From Acidobacteriota bacterium (GTDB lineage: Bacteria > Acidobacteriota > Terriglobia > Terriglobales > Acidobacteriaceae): a stretch of DNA of 51,475 nt. Of this stretch, positions 42,653 to 51,399 are shown one piece after another. The DNA is taken from contig JAKAQS010000002.1 in the NCBI GenBank assembly GCA_021819585.1, positions 1 through 51,475 of the forward strand. The letters are read 5' to 3'. A model generated the notes under the pieces. That model searched no databases and was not told where the DNA came from. It saw only the letters and a list, made by a program, of their open reading frames with translations. A program made the translations under genes and the position numbers. How positions within the stretch are numbered: the first letter of the stretch is position 1; each line of letters opens with the position of its first letter.

Positions 42653-43138
42653 GTTTCAGCAGTTCAGTCCATCTGTCCGTCTTCATGATGAAAACAGACA
42701 CATAAAACGGGTGGTGACGCGCCAAGAATACCATCTCCCCCGTTGGATTCACTAAATAAATCAAATACTCGATGAACGTTTTAAGAGAGTTTTCTCATGA
42801 ATGATTCGAAACGCGGCACCGTCTCCACCTTGCATGAGAAAGCTCTGGACGGGAAAGAACCAAAGCGGATACGTCCCGGCAGCCAGCGGAGGAGTGGGTG
42901 GGTGGGTGGAGAACAGAGGAGCCGCTGCGGGGGACGAACGCTGTCTGATCGGCGCCGACGCTACTCTTCCCCGCGCGCAGCCTCCCAAAGGTGGGCGCGG
43001 GACGGGGGGGGGGGGCGCCAACTGAAGCGGCTTCGGCGTGGAGCGAAGGAAAACTTGCAGGCAGCCAGACAGGGAGCGGCGCGAGCGCCGGGCTGGAGCG
43101 GCTCCGCGGCCGTGGCCGATCCAGCCCCGGGCTGACTT

Positions 43139-43172
43139 CAGGCGGCGTCTTCGCAGGAGGAGATGCCGCCTG
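43139..43172 (-). terminator. Strong hairpin downstream of the M61 gene
   Basis: CAGGCGGCGTCT and AGATGCCGCCTG form a 12-bp stem with one G-T position around a 10-base loop. It lies 39 bases after the M61 stop (43211, minus strand). There is no U-tract. The arms resemble those of the hairpin after zwf. Confidence 0.55.
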
Positions 43173-43210
43173 GCTCTCCAGGCTCCGGCCTCACATACCG
43201 GAGGCGGCCT

Positions 43211-45127
43211 TTACTGGCCGGAGACCGGAGCGATGATGGCGTCGAGACGGTCCGGCGTGTTGTCGACGCGTTCCAGTTGCGGATAGCGTTCGCCGCCGTT
43301 GTAGTTGATGGAGATCACCTTGAAGACGCCGGTGTTTTCCACAATCAGGTTGATGGCCGGACCATTGCCCTTGGCGTTGTCGATAGCGGCGCGGAGCAGG
43401 CCAGGGGTGAAAGCCCGATCGTTGACGGCGATGATCTGGAAGCCGGGCGCCAGGCCCGCGTTGTAGCCGACGCCGCCGACGATGACGTCGCCCACCGTGC
43501 CGTTGGCGCTCACCGTGAAGCCGAGCGAGTAGGTTGCGTCCAGACCATCGCTCTCATTCAGTTGCGACCAGTAGTTGGGCTTGTCGGTGTAGACCAACTG
43601 GTAGCCGGAGAGGACGTTGATGCCCGCCATCTCCGGCGCATGAAGCTGGTTGGCGTCCAACCGGGTGCGCAGGAAGGTTGCCCAGTCGTTGGGAACAACG
43701 GCGTTGAGGCCGTTGACGATGTCCTCAAAGGTGTACGGCACAACCTCAGGCGGGGTATTGCCGCCCAGACCCTCAAAGGCTGCTAGAAAGTTGTTCAGGC
43801 TCTTCTTGCCTTTGGTCTTGGCGCGGATGGTCTCGTCAACCTCCAGCCAAAGCAGGTCGCCTTCGTTGTAGTAGTCCACGTTGCGGCGCCAGTTGTCATA
43901 GGCGCCTCCGGCGTTGTAGAGGATCTGCGCGGCAGTCGCGGTGTCCTGCAAATCGCGCCAGGTTCGCCCCGGGCGGGCATCATCCAGGTTGGCCGCAATC
44001 GTGGCGAGCCGATCGCGGAAGACCTCGGGACTCCAGATGCCGCAACGGGCGGCGAGAACGTCGCCCAGGTAGTTGGTCAGTCCCTCATAGACCCATAGCA
44101 GATCACCCTTCATGGGTTCCTGGTAGTTGTCAGTGGCCAGACCGGCGGGCCGGCGGTACTTGCCGTTCCAGGAGTGGGTAAACTCGTGCGGCAGCAGATC
44201 ACCCGCCTCAGCGAACATACCCTCATCGATGAAGGTCTTCTCCGGGACGCGGTCGTCGGAGGACTGATGGTGCTCGAGACCAAAGTGCGCAACCTGGTCC
44301 GAGAGCGTAACCAGGAAATGATAGGAGGTGTAATGGCGGGAGTTGTAAAGAACTCCGGTCTCGCGCACCAGCTTGGAAAACTGGTCGATGTGCTGCTGGG
44401 AGAGAGCCAGATCCTCTGGACCGTCACCGGCCAGATCAAGGTAGTGCTTGGGGGTAACGTCCGGAGCCAGATCGATCTCCCGGAAGTAGCGGCCTGAAAG
44501 GACGGGCGAGTCGATGAGCTGATACAAGGACACTGTCTGGAAGACGACATGCGAGGAGGTCTCCGTAGCGCCTCCGGTGGGCTCCAGCGCCGTTCCGAAG
44601 CGCCAGCCCGCGGGGATAGTGATGGAGGGCGAGACCATGATGTCATTCACCTTGGTGTGCGCGATGTCTCCGTTGAGCGGATAGACCAGAACCGTGTTCC
44701 AGCTCAGCAGCGCGAGATTGGCGCTGGTAGAACCGCCCTCCGTGAAGTTGCCGGCTCCAGTGGCCAGGAAGTCCATCTTGACATCCAGTTGGGAGACCCC
44801 TGCTGGAACCGTGATGTGATAGCTGTACATGTCCACCGGATCGCGCTCCCACTTCACGCTCTGGCCGCTGGGGGTGGTGATGGTGAAGCCGGCCTGGTTG
44901 ATGAGGGGACCGGTAGGACCGTGCTCGCCGGGAATCCATTCGGGATAGACAAGAGTCATCGGCGTGGGCTGAGAGCTGGAAGGAACCGGAATGGTCTCAG
45001 CGGCGTGCAACATCTTGCGGGGAGCATCGGTGAGATCGACCGCAAGGGTAATGGGGGTGGACTGCGCAGCGGCAGCAATGGCGGATGCGCTGAGTACGGC
45101 CAGGGAGATGCGGCGAACGATCGACAT
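43211..45127 (-). CDS. Secreted M61 family metallopeptidase with PDZ domain
   Basis: Predicted glycyl aminopeptidase-type zinc peptidase, exported (signal peptide about 1-22). The 638-residue protein has an N-terminal beta-rich region (about 25-220) as in family M61, then the catalytic domain with HEFTHSW (zinc ligands His314 and His318, catalytic Glu315) and the third ligand in LWVYEGLTNYLGD (Glu348). A C-terminal PDZ-like module (about 530-615; GDVIVGGVGYNAGLAPGFQII) is typical of the family. Length is normal. AAGGAG lies 10 bases before the ATG. It is divergent from the fic gene, with a 156-base shared upstream region, and a strong hairpin follows its stop. Protein turnover in the periplasm is the likely role; natural substrates are unknown. 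Confidence 0.94.
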   Translation of the reverse strand: MSIVRRISLAVLSASAIAAAAQSTPITLAVDLTDAPRKMLHAAETIPVPSSSQPTPMTLVYPEWIPGEHGPTGPLINQAGFTITTPSGQSVKWERDPVDMYSYHITVPAGVSQLDVKMDFLATGAGNFTEGGSTSANLALLSWNTVLVYPLNGDIAHTKVNDIMVSPSITIPAGWRFGTALEPTGGATETSSHVVFQTVSLYQLIDSPVLSGRYFREIDLAPDVTPKHYLDLAGDGPEDLALSQQHIDQFSKLVRETGVLYNSRHYTSYHFLVTLSDQVAHFGLEHHQSSDDRVPEKTFIDEGMFAEAGDLLPHEFTHSWNGKYRRPAGLATDNYQEPMKGDLLWVYEGLTNYLGDVLAARCGIWSPEVFRDRLATIAANLDDARPGRTWRDLQDTATAAQILYNAGGAYDNWRRNVDYYNEGDLLWLEVDETIRAKTKGKKSLNNFLAAFEGLGGNTPPEVVPYTFEDIVNGLNAVVPNDWATFLRTRLDANQLHAPEMAGINVLSGYQLVYTDKPNYWSQLNESDGLDATYSLGFTVSANGTVGDVIVGGVGYNAGLAPGFQIIAVNDRAFTPGLLRAAIDNAKGNGPAINLIVENTGVFKVISINYNGGERYPQLERVDNTPDRLDAIIAPVSGQ

Positions 45128-45248
45128 GGTTCATTTGCTCCTTGAGGGAGATTAACACTGAAGGAAGGTTGAGAGACAGCGTTGGCGGGGAGGATTCACC
45201 GGCGCCCGAACCGGCAATAATACCGGCAACATGAAGGCCAATAATGAC

Positions 45249-45272
45249 TATAAATCCAATATCTTGTAAGAT
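45249..45272 (+). promoter_or_regulatory. Promoter with perfect palindrome upstream of fic
   Basis: TATAAA at 45249-45254 fits a -10 box; the transcript would start near 45261. Exactly there lies the perfect inverted repeat ATCTT-GT-AAGAT (45261-45272), 11 bases before the ATG. A protein bound here would block transcription. The C-terminal winged-helix-like part of the Fic protein makes autoregulation a fair hypothesis. No good -35 is evident. Confidence 0.45.
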
Positions 45273-45283
45273 TTGATTTGTAG

Positions 45284-46492
45284 ATGGAACCGGCAAAAAG
45301 ACAACCCGTTTTCTTGCCTTCGTGGATGGAGCCGATGCTCCCGTCCGATGGCAAAGCGTTAGAAGACATGGCGTTTGACCTGATCTCAAACGCGAATGCC
45401 TTGGCGGGTCAGACGCACCCCATCGTGACCGAATCAGTCGGCAGCCTGGTTCGTTCGATGAACTGCTACTACTCAAACCTCATCGAAGGGCATGATACAC
45501 ATCCGCATGACATCGACCGCGCTTTGCATAAAGACTACTCGACTGAACCTCGCAAGAGAGCCCTACAGATCGAAGCGGTCGCGCACATCGAGGTCCAGAA
45601 GGCAATCGACGAAGGCGAGGATCCGAAAGACTTCCCTGCGTCATCGGCATATGCGGTCTGGCTTCATCGCGAGTTCTGCCGTCGCCTGCCGGATGAGCTG
45701 CTCTGGGTGGAAGATCCCGAGACCACGCGCCGCATACAGCTCACGCCTGGGGCGCTACGGGATGGGGAGGTCGTGGTCGGCCGTCACCTCCCTCCACCGG
45801 CTGCGATGCTTTCTGAGTTCCTGCAACGCTTCGAGCATGTATACAGTCCGCAGAGTCTCTCGAAGGTGCGACAGGTGGCTGCCGTCGCGGCAGCCCATCA
45901 CCGCTTTCTCTGGATTCACCCTTTCTACGATGGCAATGGTCGCGTGGCGCGATTGATGTCACACGCTCTGCTACGCCGCCTGGGCGTCGGCAATAGCCTC
46001 TGGTCCGTGGCGCGAGGTCTCGCTCGGAATGTTGGCGATTACAAGGCCTTGCTGATGGCTGCGGATGATTCGCGTCGTGGTGATCTGGACGGGCGCGGCA
46101 ATCTCTCGCAAGCGGCTCTGGATGCCTTCTGCCACTTCTTCTTGCGCGTCTCGAACGATCAAGTGAGGTACATGAGTTCAGTCCTTCAGCCGAAGGAGTT
46201 GCTTCGCCGAATGGAGCTTTATGTCGAAGACGAGACAGGCGCGGGCCGACTTCCAAAGGGTAGCTTTCCTTTGCTGCGTGAGGCTCTGCTTGCCGGCGAG
46301 TTTGAGCGGGGACAGGCTCCCTCGCTAACGGGCTACAAGGAACGAATGGCTCGCACAGTCGTGTCGAAGCTGCTGGATACGGGCCTGCTGGTATCGCCAA
46401 GCCATGTGGCCAGAGTGCGTCTTGGATTTCCGGTCGCTGTTGTCGAGCGTTGGTTCCCGGCGCTCTATCCTGTTTCCAGCTATGCGCAATGA
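45284..46492 (+). CDS. Fic family protein, self-inhibited class II type
   Basis: Predicted AMP-transferase that attaches AMP (or another nucleotide part) to target protein hydroxyls. The 402 residues contain the complete catalytic motif HPFYDGNGRVAR (His212 to Arg223) and, upstream, the inhibitory helix motif SNLIEG (Ser64-Gly69), which fits the (S/T)xxxE(G/N) pattern of N-terminally inhibited Fic proteins; Glu68 would block the ATP gamma-phosphate site. After the Fic core the C-terminus (about 330-400) is a winged-helix-like segment (GYKERMARTVVSKLLDTGLL) found in Fic/DOC regulators. No separate antitoxin is next to it, as expected for the intramolecular type. A palindrome overlaps its promoter. 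Its end is 2 bases from the converging frameshifted gene. Targets are unknown. Confidence 0.93.
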   Translation: MEPAKRQPVFLPSWMEPMLPSDGKALEDMAFDLISNANALAGQTHPIVTESVGSLVRSMNCYYSNLIEGHDTHPHDIDRALHKDYSTEPRKRALQIEAVAHIEVQKAIDEGEDPKDFPASSAYAVWLHREFCRRLPDELLWVEDPETTRRIQLTPGALRDGEVVVGRHLPPPAAMLSEFLQRFEHVYSPQSLSKVRQVAAVAAAHHRFLWIHPFYDGNGRVARLMSHALLRRLGVGNSLWSVARGLARNVGDYKALLMAADDSRRGDLDGRGNLSQAALDAFCHFFLRVSNDQVRYMSSVLQPKELLRRMELYVEDETGAGRLPKGSFPLLREALLAGEFERGQAPSLTGYKERMARTVVSKLLDTGLLVSPSHVARVRLGFPVAVVERWFPALYPVSSYAQ

Positions 46493-46493
46493 G

Positions 46494-47197
46494 CTAACTT
46501 TTCAGTGCAGTCACGAGTCTCTGGAAGACTCTCTTGCAGGGCTCCCGATCAACATTTCCGGGGCTGATATGACTGCATTGCGGGCTATTGAGAGACGGGA
46601 TACCATCAAATCGATTGTCCACAGCAGCCCATTCCTTTCTGGAGCGCATCAGGAGCACAGGAATGTTCCGGTTCAAGAAATCCTGCGCGAGTTCGAAGGA
46701 GTAGCGCTGCGATTCACACAGAACTCCATCTGGTCCGCTCAGACGGCGTGCTCTGCAGGGCGACTTCTTGGTGTGATAAGGAAACCATTCGATGACGAAA
46801 AGTCTTTGGGCAAAGAGTTCATCGCTTATGCCTGCAGCCGACTGTAGTCTTTTAGTCCTATTCCGCCACCACTCTCCAGCGCCGCTGTCTTTGAACACCG
46901 GATTCAGTGGGTAAAACGGAAACGGCTGAGTCTCGTGTCTGAGGTTCCGAATCATTGACCGTTTGAAGTCCTGGCGTTCGTGCCAAACGAGGTCCTTTGG
47001 CGAATGACCGGGATTGAGCCCCGACAGCAAGATACGTGCTGAGCCGGGTTCCCGATAAACGGCTCGGGAATCGTTCGCTCAATGATCTTTCGGTCCGGGG
47101 CCGAAACGAACTCGTTGCACCGACGCACATTCGATTTGTCCTCGTCCAGGACATAAGGACCATCCGGGTTAAAGCGAAGCCAAGGATTTTTCCTCAT
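46494..47197 (-). pseudogene. Unknown gene split by a single frameshift
   Basis: Two minus-strand frames join into one plausible 234-residue protein if a single base is added. Frame one starts at 47197 (MRKNPWLRFNPDGPYVLDED) and runs to FIGNPAQ. Frame two continues SARILLSGLNPGHSPKD, NLRHETQPFPFYPLNPVFKD and RLFVIEWFPYHTKKS to the stop at 46494. In the DNA (minus strand), AACCCGGCTCAG would need one more G (AACCCGGGCTCAG) near 47045 to keep the frame. The remainder is free of stops, so the break is recent or a sequencing error. The motif LLSGLNPG resembles the first active-site loop of uracil-DNA-glycosylase-fold proteins (GxNPG), but I cannot assign the family. It converges with fic. Confidence 0.6.
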
Positions 47198-47337
47198 GTC
47201 TCCCCGATCGTTGCAGGCGTACTTTGGGCACGCCTAACGTATTTTGAGCGATTTTTCCACAATTCTTTGATTGCGGTCAAAGCGGCGATTTCCAAGAGTT
47301 CGTCAGAGGGAGGCTGCCCTGGTGGGGGACGCAAGCG

Positions 47338-48900
47338 ATGCGCGGCTCGGATAGAATTGGCGCACGCATGATCTTATACGCTATCGTCCTCGGCCTTATT
47401 GTTCTGACGTTGCTGGGTGTGTCGCTGGCCAGGCTGGGCAGCGTGAAGACCAAGGCGGACTACCTGGTCGCGGGGCGTTCGCTCTCAGCCTTTGTGCTGG
47501 TGTTCACGCTGCTCGCCAGTTGGATTGGCTCAGGCTCCCTGCTGGGAGGGGCGGAGAATGCCTACAAGCATGGCTTTGCCGCGCTATGGCAGGCGGGCGG
47601 GGGATGGGCCGGCTTGTTGCTGATCTACTTCATTGCGCCGCGAGCGAGAAAGTTCGCGCGGTTTACGATTCCGGACTTACTGGAGTTGCGCTATAACCAG
47701 ACAGCGCGGGTGCTGGGAGTGATCGCCGTTCTGTTCACCTACACCGCCATCACCAGCTACCAGTTCATCGGCGGCGGCGATATCCTTCACATGGTCTTTC
47801 CCCAGGTTACAGCGCGCAGCGGGCAGGTGATTCTGGCTTGCTTTGTCAGCGTATTTACGGCGATTGCGGGGATGAGTTCGGTGGCCTACATGGACGTGGT
47901 GATCGGCCTGCTGGCGACGTTCACCATGATCGTAGCCCTGCCCGTACTGATTCACCTGGGCGGCGGTTGGAGTCAAGTGCGGGCAGCCCTGCCGGCTTCG
48001 CACTTTCGGGTCTTTGGCGACCTGCGTCCCTTTCGCAGCTACTACACTGCGCCGGCCATCCCCGGAGGGGCGCCGCAGGAGGTGCAGTCGGCGTTTGCAA
48101 TCTTCCTGCCCACCTGCCTTCTGATGCTGGGCAATCAATCCATGTATCAGAAGTTCTTTTCGGCCAGAAGCGAGGAGACGGCGCGGCGGGCCACTGTGGG
48201 ATGGATCATCGGCACGGTGATTCTGGAGTCGATCATTGTGGCCATCGCGGTGGTGGGTTCGGCGCTGTTCAAGAGCGGAGAGGTACTGGCCAGGCCGCGC
48301 GAAGTGCTGGCCTATACGGCGATTCATGCCTTTGGTGGTTGGAGCGGAGCGCTGTCCGGATCAAAGCCCCTGGCAATCCTGGGGGCTCTGCTGGTAGGGG
48401 CGATCTTTGCCAAAGTGGTCTCCACCGCGAACAACTATCTGTTTTCACCCGCAACCAACCTGGTCAACGATCTCTTTGTGCGCTATTTGAGACCCGAAGC
48501 GGGCAACCGGGAGGTGCTGCTAATCAGCCGCCTGATGGTGGGGGGCTTGGGGGCGTGGGCGCTCTATCAGTCGCTGGGGACAACTTCCGTGCTGCAGAAG
48601 TCGCTCTACGCGTATACGATATACTCCGCAGCCCTTACCCCGGTGATTCTAGCGGCATTTTTCTGGCCGCGGGCTACGGGGAAGGGAGCCGTGGCCAGCA
48701 TCGCAGCGGGCACAGTGATCACGGTAAGCTGGGACTGGATGACGCCGCATCTCCCCGCAGGATTGGCGGCGACCGATGCGATCGTGCCGGCGCTGATGGT
48801 TTCGCTGCTCAGCCTGTTCGTAACCAGCTTGATGACGGCGCCGCCCAACCAGAGCCAACTGCGGCCTTTTGAGGATGAAGATGTTTCCGTCAAAGCATGA
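47338..48900 (+). CDS. Sodium:solute symporter (SSS family)
   Basis: Inner-membrane transporter of the SSS/SLC5 family (520 aa, about 13 transmembrane helices) that takes up a solute with sodium. Family features seen: DYLVAGRSLSAFVLVFTLLASWIGSGSLLGGAENAYKHG-type N-terminal block, FTIPDLLELRYN, VAYMDVVIGLLATFTMI, and SPATNLVNDLF in the core. The ATG at 47338 has GGGGGA upstream; an internal ATG at 47368 starts directly before the first helix and is a possible alternative. A DUF1440-like membrane protein and an aldehyde dehydrogenase follow on the same strand after 280 bases. Solute cannot be told; many SSS relatives carry sugars, carboxylates or amino acids. Confidence 0.93.
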   Translation: MRGSDRIGARMILYAIVLGLIVLTLLGVSLARLGSVKTKADYLVAGRSLSAFVLVFTLLASWIGSGSLLGGAENAYKHGFAALWQAGGGWAGLLLIYFIAPRARKFARFTIPDLLELRYNQTARVLGVIAVLFTYTAITSYQFIGGGDILHMVFPQVTARSGQVILACFVSVFTAIAGMSSVAYMDVVIGLLATFTMIVALPVLIHLGGGWSQVRAALPASHFRVFGDLRPFRSYYTAPAIPGGAPQEVQSAFAIFLPTCLLMLGNQSMYQKFFSARSEETARRATVGWIIGTVILESIIVAIAVVGSALFKSGEVLARPREVLAYTAIHAFGGWSGALSGSKPLAILGALLVGAIFAKVVSTANNYLFSPATNLVNDLFVRYLRPEAGNREVLLISRLMVGGLGAWALYQSLGTTSVLQKSLYAYTIYSAALTPVILAAFFWPRATGKGAVASIAAGTVITVSWDWMTPHLPAGLAATDAIVPALMVSLLSLFVTSLMTAPPNQSQLRPFEDEDVSVKA

Positions 48901-49180
48901 GAAGTCTTCGACCTCGTCCCGCGGATGTCCAAACCTCTCTGTCCAGCCTGCATGGCCCTCGATCCGCATCGAATCTCCAGGGCTCCGATCGCATTGGCGC
49001 AGATCCGGATGGAGCAGGTTGATTCGCCGAGCGAAGGGACCACTTTTATGGCTGCCACCAGACTCTCGCGTGCGTTCGTAAGAGACGCAGCGCTGAGCGT
49101 TGTGAGCGATATGGAGAGGGCTGACCGGGAGAGCTGGGGTGGATGCAGGGGCGCGATGGCGAGTGCGGCGGAGGGATGCG

Positions 49181-49639
49181 GTGAGTGAGATTGAGTCAGA
49201 GCGCTCGCTGGTCAAGGGTCTGGTGGCCGGCTTGGTGGCTGGTCTGGCGGCAACGGCGGCACAGGCTGCCGTGGAGATCATCTACCCTCCGCGCCATGCC
49301 GAGGAACCCACATGGGATGAGGCGCCTGCGGAAAAGCAAGCTGGGCTTGGCCTGGAGCCAAGCCAGCCCAGGAGGACAAACAAGACCATTCGGTGGGGAG
49401 TCGGCGCATTGGCTGGAGCAGCCTACGGAGCCTTGGCCGAATTTTATCCCGCCGCTACCCAGGAGCAGGGTGCTATCTTTGGTCTTGCCCTGATGATCCT
49501 GACCGAGGAAACCGTGCCATCGAACTTCGAGGCATTCCAGGAGCAGGCCGGCCGCGCACCCGGCGGCGACTCCTCCAGCCACATCGTCTCCGGCATGGTT
49601 GCGGAGCGAGTGCGAAGCGTTCTTCGCAGGATGCTCTGA
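49181..49639 (+). CDS. DUF1440-like membrane protein
   Basis: A 152-residue protein with a hydrophobic, small-residue helix early on (LVKGLVAGLVAGLAATAAQAAVEIIYPPR, about residues 8-36; longer motif not quoted further) and a second near 70-90 (WGVGALAGAAYGALAEFYP), then LALMILTEETVPSNF. The pattern GLVAGLVAGL...E.IYPPR is like the YagU/DUF1440 group of inner-membrane proteins, some linked to acid tolerance; I give this as tentative. The start is a GTG at 49181 with GGAGG 6 bases upstream; the track start at 49139 is a weaker GTG. The aldehyde dehydrogenase gene follows 59 bases later, so the two probably share a transcript. Confidence 0.78.
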   Translation: MSEIESERSLVKGLVAGLVAGLAATAAQAAVEIIYPPRHAEEPTWDEAPAEKQAGLGLEPSQPRRTNKTIRWGVGALAGAAYGALAEFYPAATQEQGAIFGLALMILTEETVPSNFEAFQEQAGRAPGGDSSSHIVSGMVAERVRSVLRRML

Positions 49640-49698
49640 CGGATGGTTTCGCGGCCCCGCTCCGAGACGGAGCCTGGCGATGGATCCGGGAGTTTGTC

Positions 49699-51222
49699 AT
49701 GAATCATGAATCTCAGCCCGAGAACCGCATGGTGAGCGTCGCTGCACCGACTGGGGAAGATCCGCCGCAGCCGCCGCCATCCTTACCTCCAGTGGGAATC
49801 TGCTCGTTGCATCAGATTCCTTCGCCAGACAGCGGCCCTCAGCGCTGGGCAGCGCTGCCGGTGGCCAGACGGATGCGCGTCCTGCGCGCCGCGCGAGGAC
49901 TGATGGCCGAGCGCGCACAGGAGTTTCCTGAGGCGATCTCGCCTCACCTGGCCCGCAGCAAGAGCGATACGTTGACCACGGAACTCCTTCCTCTGCTGGC
50001 AGGATGCAGGTTTCTGGAGCGCAACGCGGCGCGAATTCTCTCTCCGAGAAGACTGGGCCGGAGCGGGAGACCTTTGTGGCTGACCGGGTTGGCTACGGAG
50101 ATTCTGCGAGTTCCGCTGGGCCATGTGCTGGTCATTGGTCCTTCCAACTTTCCTCTTTACATCCCCGGGTCGCAGGTCTTGCAGGCGCTCGCTGCCGGCA
50201 ACCGGGTCACCTGGAAGCCGGGAGTGGGCGGGAGAGCCGTAGCACTGCTGGTGGCGCGAGCGCTAGCCGATTCCGGGCTGCCCGAGGGAACGCTTGCGGT
50301 GACCGAAGAGAGCGTGGCGGCGGCGCAAGACGCTCTGGCCACGCACCCAGACAAGGTGGTATTTACGGGATCTTCCCGGACCGGGCATCACCTGCTGGAG
50401 ATGCTGGCGAAGTGTGCCATACCGGCGGTGATGGAGCTCTCCGGAGCCGACGCCATCGTGGTGACCCCCTCGGCTGACCTGCATGAGGTAGCCAGAACCG
50501 TGGCGTTTGGCTTGCGCTTGAACGGCGCCGCAGTGTGTATGTCTCCGCGCCGCCTGTTTGCCACACCCACAACCATGGCCGCACTACGGCCTTTGCTGGA
50601 CGCGGCGCTGGCCGCGGTCCCAGCCGTAACGCTGGAGGAAGGAACCGCGCAGCGCCTGCGCGCGGTTCTGGACGAGGCGGTGAGTCAGGGCGCTGAACTC
50701 AGGGGCGCGTTTCAGCCCCAGGCGCAGCGGCCATTGCTGGTGGACCGGGCCTCCGCTGGTATGGCGGTTGCCTGCAGTGATCTCTTTGCTCCGGTGATCT
50801 CGTTGATTGAGGCGGAGTCGATGCTGCATGTTCCAGAGCTGTATGCAAAGTGCGCTTACGGCCTGACGGTCGCCATCTTCTGCGACCGCGGGAAGGAGAA
50901 GATGGCGCGCCTGCTGGGCGGCATGCTGGACGCCGGCTCGCTGCTGATCAACGACATCATTGTGCCTACGGCGGATCCACGGGCGCCCTTCGGCGGCCGC
51001 GGAGAGAGTGGCTATGGCGTGACGCGCGGCGCCGAGGGTCTGCTGGAGATGACCGCGGTGAAGACGCTGCTGGTGCAGCGCGGGGGTGTGAAGCTGCATC
51101 TGAACGCCCCGCGGAGCCTGGACGCCGAGGCTTATGCCGGCCTGGTCCAGGCGCTGTATGGCAAGGGCCTGGGGGCCCGCTGGTCGGCACTGAAACGGCT
51201 GCTTGGGGCGATGCGTTCCTGA
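49699..51222 (+). CDS. Aldehyde dehydrogenase family protein
   Basis: NAD(P)-dependent oxidoreductase of the aldehyde dehydrogenase superfamily, 507 residues. The N-terminal 45 residues are Pro-rich and not part of the fold. Key residues are visible: Asn150 in GPSNFPLYIPG, the cofactor segment VFTGSSRTG (about 221-229), the general base Glu246 in VMELSGADAIVV, and the nucleophile Cys280 in NGAAVCMSPRRLF. The C-terminal block PFGGRGESGYGVTRGAEGLLEMT is well kept. Motif details are off the commonest ALDHs (ELSG for ELGG), so the substrate cannot be named. The ATG at 49699 has GGGAG 8 bases upstream; the track start at 49393 overlaps the previous gene. It follows the DUF1440-like gene and precedes a VOC/PhnB-like gene. 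Confidence 0.92.
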   Translation: MNHESQPENRMVSVAAPTGEDPPQPPPSLPPVGICSLHQIPSPDSGPQRWAALPVARRMRVLRAARGLMAERAQEFPEAISPHLARSKSDTLTTELLPLLAGCRFLERNAARILSPRRLGRSGRPLWLTGLATEILRVPLGHVLVIGPSNFPLYIPGSQVLQALAAGNRVTWKPGVGGRAVALLVARALADSGLPEGTLAVTEESVAAAQDALATHPDKVVFTGSSRTGHHLLEMLAKCAIPAVMELSGADAIVVTPSADLHEVARTVAFGLRLNGAAVCMSPRRLFATPTTMAALRPLLDAALAAVPAVTLEEGTAQRLRAVLDEAVSQGAELRGAFQPQAQRPLLVDRASAGMAVACSDLFAPVISLIEAESMLHVPELYAKCAYGLTVAIFCDRGKEKMARLLGGMLDAGSLLINDIIVPTADPRAPFGGRGESGYGVTRGAEGLLEMTAVKTLLVQRGGVKLHLNAPRSLDAEAYAGLVQALYGKGLGARWSALKRLLGAMRS

Positions 51223-51399
51223 GCGCCCTCCCCTGCTCTTGCCAAGGGGGATGTGTCGAAACGGACTGCTGCTGCGTCTTCCCTGGGCAGGCCGCTGAGC
51301 GAGGCCGGGGTTGCGCCTGGCTCCGGTTGAAGCGCTCTCTCCCGACCGATCCACGCCGGCCGGGCCGGAAGTTTCCGTTATGCAAGGAGGTTGAACGCA

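Larger units (their letters stand above)
42520..43210. other. 691-base gap upstream of the NHL/Ig gene
   Basis: No gene is supported. Closest to the NHL/Ig gene (42550-42652) four hairpins lie in a row, described separately. A run of 12 G lies at 43004-43015, and a strong hairpin at 43139-43172 belongs to the M61 gene's 3' end. Other frames are GC-driven shadows. Confidence 0.5.

Noticed and set aside
48925-49188. 87-aa frame MSKPLCPACMALDP... between symporter and DUF1440-like gene
   Set aside because: Only one CxxC, no ribosome site, no recognisable domain, and it overlaps the ribosome site and start of the next gene.
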